A DNA stretch of 64,000 bases. Source: JANWVO01 sp964458495 (GTDB lineage Bacteria; Acidobacteriota; Terriglobia; Bryobacterales; Bryobacteraceae). The position numbers and the translations under genes were made by a program. How positions within the stretch are numbered: the first letter of the stretch is position 1; every line of letters starts with the position of its first letter. Shown in pieces: positions 60,921 through 64,000 of this stretch. The notes beneath the pieces are model-generated. The model saw only the letters and a program-made list of their open reading frames with translations, had not been told where the DNA came from and made no database searches. The stretch spans positions 62,001 to 126,000 of the forward strand of contig CAYWJB010000009.1 of assembly GCA_964458495.1 (NCBI GenBank), given 5' to 3'.

Positions 60921-61457
60921 CTACCTCACATACAGATAGAGAGTGTGGGCGCGGCCCTCGCCGTCGTCTTCAATGTGCTCTTCCTTGACGGGCGTCCACC
61001 CCGGAATGCCGAAGTCGTGCGCCACCACGCGCGCGCCCTTCTTCAACTGCTTCTCCAGCAGCGGACGCGCCTTTTCCACTGCCGAGGGCAGCAGATAAAT
61101 GGTGATCACGTCGGCGTCGGAGTAATCCTGCTGCAACAGGTCTCCGTGAATGATGCGGGCCCGCTTTTCCAGCCCGAGAGCGCGGATGCGGTCCGTCGAT
61201 TGCTTCACCAGGTCCGCATCGAATTCGACGCCGGCGGCATTCGCCTTGAAACGGTCCGCCGCCATGATGACAATGCGCCCGTCGCCCGAGCCCAGATCAT
61301 ACAGTTTCTCGCCCGCCTTCAGTCCGCCGAGCTTCAGCATCCGCTCGACGACGCTCTCCGGCGTCGGATAATAGGGCGCCAGTTTTTCCCCTTTCTCCTG
61401 CGCCGTGACAAGAGACGCCGCCAGCACGGCGGGCAGGAGGATGTGCAAAACGTTCAT
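60921..61457 (-). CDS. Class I SAM-dependent methyltransferase with signal peptide
   Basis: The start is ATG 61457 after GGAAGGAGTCGGG. 178 residues. The first 19 residues look like a signal peptide (NVLHILLPAVLAASLVTAQ), which is odd for a SAM enzyme. The Rossmann core has LYDLGSGDGRIVI and IIHGDLLQQDYSDADV. Similar short proteins are annotated as methyltransferases in many genomes, but the export signal means it may not meet SAM. It lies 15 nt after the propeller gene. Confidence 0.8.
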   Translation of the reverse strand: MNVLHILLPAVLAASLVTAQEKGEKLAPYYPTPESVVERMLKLGGLKAGEKLYDLGSGDGRIVIMAADRFKANAAGVEFDADLVKQSTDRIRALGLEKRARIIHGDLLQQDYSDADVITIYLLPSAVEKARPLLEKQLKKGARVVAHDFGIPGWTPVKEEHIEDDGEGRAHTLYLYVR

Positions 61458-61472
61458 CCCGACTCCTTCCAT

Positions 61473-63347
61473 TTATGGAACGGCGTAGATCCGAACCGGG
61501 TTGCTGCGGACGCCGCCCGCCTCGACGACGAACTGGTAAACACCCTCGTCGAGCAGGGCGGGCAACTCCACCTCCACCAGGTAAAACCCGGTGTAACCGG
61601 GCGCCAGGGTGGCGCGGCGGACCTCCAGCGGGATGTCGTCGATCCAGGCCCGCACCGGCGCCACCACCGCCGGCGGGTTCTCCACCGGCGCGGGCAGCCC
61701 CGCCGGCCAGGCCGGCCGCACGCGGCCAAGGCCGCTCATCAGCACCTGAAGCGTCATGCCGGGACGCGCGGGGTTCATCAGTTCCACGGGCGCGCCCGAG
61801 TCGGCATCCAGCACCATGGGCGAACCGTCGCGATCCACCAGAATGGCCGGCGACGCCGGCGCCAGAGCAAACCCGAAGGCCAGCCTTTGCCTGCCGACCT
61901 CCACAGTGACCGCCACGCTCGAGCCGGCGAGTTCGAAGGGCAGCTGGATCTGCGACTCCTGCTCGGAAGCGGCCAGCACCGCAGCCGGGGCGCGGCCCGC
62001 CGCAGCCTGCGAGACTCTGCCGCCCACCAGCGTCATCAACGCACCGGGAGCGGCAGGGCGGGCGGAAAGGTCCGCGCTGTGCACCAACCTCGGTGCGCGC
62101 CGCCTGTGCGGCGCCGGTGCGGCAAATACTCCGTAGCCGTCCACAGCCGCCAGCAGGGTGACGCCCGTGTCGTCCAGCCGCACATCGCGCACGGCGCCGC
62201 GGGGCAGTCCTGTGCCGATCGCCTGCCAGGGAGTCGGAGGCGCGGGATTGCGCAAATCGGCGTATGTCAGGAACAGCCCGGCGGCAGTAGCCGCATACAG
62301 CGCGCCGGTGTCCCGGTCGGCAGCCACGGAATAGAGATCCCCGGCAGGCAGTCCGGAGGAAAGATCGTCCCACCAGACACCGCCGTTCAGCGTGCGCAGC
62401 AAGCGCGGCGCGCCTTCGTCCCCGGCGGCGAGCGCAGCCAGAGCGAAGCCGCGATCCTGCCCGTCGGTCCAGATCCGCTGAACCGCGCCCGCGCCCGGCG
62501 GAGAAAACTCGCGCCAGGTGTTGCCACCGTCCGGGGTGGACCGAAGGCGTCCGGCGGCATCGCCCAAGAACAACGTGCCGCCCGCTTCTCCCATAGCCGT
62601 GATCTCTGCCCCGAGCTCGCGGCCCCACCTCTGCCGCTGCGCCTCCTCGCGGGCCAGCAGTTCGCCCGTGCCTGGAAACCAGCCCAGGCGCTGCGCCGGA
62701 TACCACTCCAGCTCCTCCAGAGTTCCGTCCCGCTCCACAGCCACCCGGACGCCGCGGCTGCCAGCGGGGGCGGCCAGGATCCTGCGGATGCGCAGCGCAG
62801 GCAGCCCCTCGTTCAGCCCGGTCCAGGAGCGGCCGCCGTCGGCGGAGATCCAGACGCCGGAGCCGGTGGCCACGGCTACGCGCTCCGAATCGGCAGGATC
62901 GGCCGCCAAGTCACTGACGCGCGCGCCGAGCAGCGATCCTCCCCGCCACGACGTCAGGCTGCGCCACGACACGCCCCCATCGTCGGAGCGCCAAACCTGG
63001 CTGCCGCCCGCGTACAGAACCGCCCCGGCAGCCAACAACCGCGCGCCGGCTTCTGGCGCCTGCGCCGCGGCGGGAAGCGCAGGGGGCGGCGCGCCGCCGG
63101 CGGGCGTCCACGAATCTTGCTCGCCGTAGACGAAAACCCCGCCGCCGGGCAGTTGAACGAACAGCCGCCCGGCGGGACCAAACCACACCCGGTCGGCGGG
63201 CCCCCCAGCCACGGACGCCTGCCCAGCCACCAGCGACGTGTTGCCGATCTGACGCCACGGCCACGCCTGGCCGGGGACGGCCGGCGCCGCCAGCGCCAGC
63301 AGGGCCGCCATCCAGATTGTGGACTTCTGACTCACGCCTGCGTCCAT
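61473..63347 (-). CDS. Secreted BNR/Ycf48-like propeller with TIGR03437 C-terminal domain
   Basis: The start is taken as ATG 63347 (MDAGVSQKSTIWMAALLA); 624 residues with a signal peptide of about 27. Residues about 30-400 have repeated SxDxGxxW-like strands (SDDGGVSWRSL, SADGGRSWTGL, TPDGGNTWREF), the Asp-box pattern of BNR propellers. The last 230 residues form the domain named after Solibacter usitatus: APGALMTLVGGRVSQ to ALLDEGVYQFVVEAGGV. It is probably an extracellular binding or structural protein. Confidence 0.85.
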   Translation of the reverse strand: MDAGVSQKSTIWMAALLALAAPAVPGQAWPWRQIGNTSLVAGQASVAGGPADRVWFGPAGRLFVQLPGGGVFVYGEQDSWTPAGGAPPPALPAAAQAPEAGARLLAAGAVLYAGGSQVWRSDDGGVSWRSLTSWRGGSLLGARVSDLAADPADSERVAVATGSGVWISADGGRSWTGLNEGLPALRIRRILAAPAGSRGVRVAVERDGTLEELEWYPAQRLGWFPGTGELLAREEAQRQRWGRELGAEITAMGEAGGTLFLGDAAGRLRSTPDGGNTWREFSPPGAGAVQRIWTDGQDRGFALAALAAGDEGAPRLLRTLNGGVWWDDLSSGLPAGDLYSVAADRDTGALYAATAAGLFLTYADLRNPAPPTPWQAIGTGLPRGAVRDVRLDDTGVTLLAAVDGYGVFAAPAPHRRRAPRLVHSADLSARPAAPGALMTLVGGRVSQAAAGRAPAAVLAASEQESQIQLPFELAGSSVAVTVEVGRQRLAFGFALAPASPAILVDRDGSPMVLDADSGAPVELMNPARPGMTLQVLMSGLGRVRPAWPAGLPAPVENPPAVVAPVRAWIDDIPLEVRRATLAPGYTGFYLVEVELPALLDEGVYQFVVEAGGVRSNPVRIYAVP

Positions 63348-63476
63348 TCTACCCTGACAGAATCGGCCGTCCGCCCCCTTCGCTGGAGGCATCCTGTTGA
63401 CTTTTCATTAAAATCAGGCACGGGACCTATTCTTGCAGAGCAAGTTTGGTGGTAGATTAGAGAGTTCGAGGTCCCG

Positions 63477-64000
63477 ATGAGGAGGACCGTGCGCGAGCAG
63501 TCCGTCCGGAGACTGGCGACGCTGCTGGCAGCGGTGGCGCTGTCGCTGCCCGTGTCGGCCCAGTTCTGGAACAGTTCGGCGGGCGCGGCGGCGGCCACGG
63601 CGGTGACCGTGGAAGGCAACGTCTCGCTGCTGCGCGACTCCTATCTGTGGGCCGTGAACGCAGGGGACCGCGTCCAGCCGCAGCAGATCGTTGTTACCGG
63701 CCCCGACGGCTACGCCGTCTTCCGTGTGGCCGACGGCAGCACGTTCGAGGTCTTCCCGAACTCGCGTGTTACCTTCCGGGCCAACAGCGGCAACTGGCGC
63801 GACCTGGTGGACGTCTGGCTGGGGCGCATCCGCGTGCAGATCCAGAAGCTCGGCGGGGCGCCGAACTTCAACCGCGTGCATACGCCGACGGCGGTGATCT
63901 CCGTGCGCGGAACGGTGTTCGACGTCAGCGTCGATCCCAGCGACGAAACCACGCACATCGTCGTCGAGGAGGGGCAGGTGGCGGTGGAGCACCGTCTCCT
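63477..64000 (+). CDS. FecR-domain exported protein, cut by the window edge
   Basis: The start ATG 63477 is preceded by GAGGTCCCG. The visible 174 residues begin with an Arg-rich n-region and hydrophobic core (LATLLAAVALSLPVSA), a signal peptide. The FecR-type beta domain follows: VTVEGNVSLLR, GDRVQPQQIVVTG, GSTFEVFPNSRVTF and the hallmark TPTAVISVRGTVFDVSV. In Acidobacteria such proteins are often exported and unrelated to iron. The C-terminus is outside the window. Confidence 0.9.
   Translation, partial: MRRTVREQSVRRLATLLAAVALSLPVSAQFWNSSAGAAAATAVTVEGNVSLLRDSYLWAVNAGDRVQPQQIVVTGPDGYAVFRVADGSTFEVFPNSRVTFRANSGNWRDLVDVWLGRIRVQIQKLGGAPNFNRVHTPTAVISVRGTVFDVSVDPSDETTHIVVEEGQVAVEHRL

Noticed and set aside
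59685..63455. A 1256-codon open frame on the plus strand opposite gatB, the histidine kinase and the propeller gene
   Set aside because: It runs antisense across four well-supported genes, has His/Gln/Arg/Gly-rich composition typical of a GC-rich shadow frame and contains no domain.

Overview
The window looks like chromosomal DNA of a high-GC acidobacterium of the Bryobacter/Solibacter kind. The grounds are a C-terminal domain of the type named after Solibacter usitatus (TIGR03437), a seven-blade SBBP propeller with PKD-like domains, Tat-exported sulfatases and a heparinase-like lyase, a kinase-TonB fusion, a squalene-hopene cyclase and dense coding on both strands. There is no rRNA, CRISPR array, transposase or integrase. 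This assignment is inferred from gene content.

Layout: 1-4.4 kb is a minus-strand catabolic operon (heparinase-like lyase, atypical epimerase, DapA-like aldolase) beside a truncated unknown gene. 4.5-9.9 kb holds a P-loop kinase, two exported unknown proteins, an MFS exporter, trpS and an RNA uridine methyltransferase. 9.9-14.5 kb carries two TPR proteins around a Cys-motif, proline-rich protein. 14.5-20.7 kb is a MoxR-DUF58-BatA/VWA operon ending in a 1412-residue three-VWA membrane protein.

20.9-30.4 kb is an accessory island. It carries a DUF433/DUF5615 pair, HicAB, two nearly identical 848-bp direct repeats 7.48 kb apart that each encode a MazEF-like pair, a large secreted propeller protein, a LuxR regulator and an ECF sigma operon. 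It ends exactly at the 3' end of an intact tRNA-Gln(TTG). Several tRNA-Gln fragments lie inside it, so it reads as a tRNA attachment hotspot that grew by repeated insertion. Both mazF copies have UGA where the family has a conserved Trp.

30.6-43 kb is mostly housekeeping and metabolism: hopanoid cyclase, dGTPase, flavin reductase, sugar kinase, transporters, hydroxyacid dehydrogenase, threonine dehydratase, a sulfatase and a YggX-like protein. 43.2-48.5 kb is a five-gene minus-strand operon (MBOAT acyltransferase, two SGNH proteins, acyl carrier protein, KAS III with Ser in place of the catalytic Cys). It parallels Dlt and alginate-acetylation machines and is the best candidate here for an undescribed pathway, probably acylation of an envelope or extracellular glycan. 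48.6-64 kb contains an MBL-fold protein, an argC-argB-GNAT operon behind an ARG-box-like palindrome, a molybdopterin-binding protein, a Spy-like protein, the Ser/Thr kinase-TonB fusion, a second sulfatase, gatB, a histidine kinase, a secreted methyltransferase-fold protein, a BNR-type propeller and the start of a FecR-domain protein.
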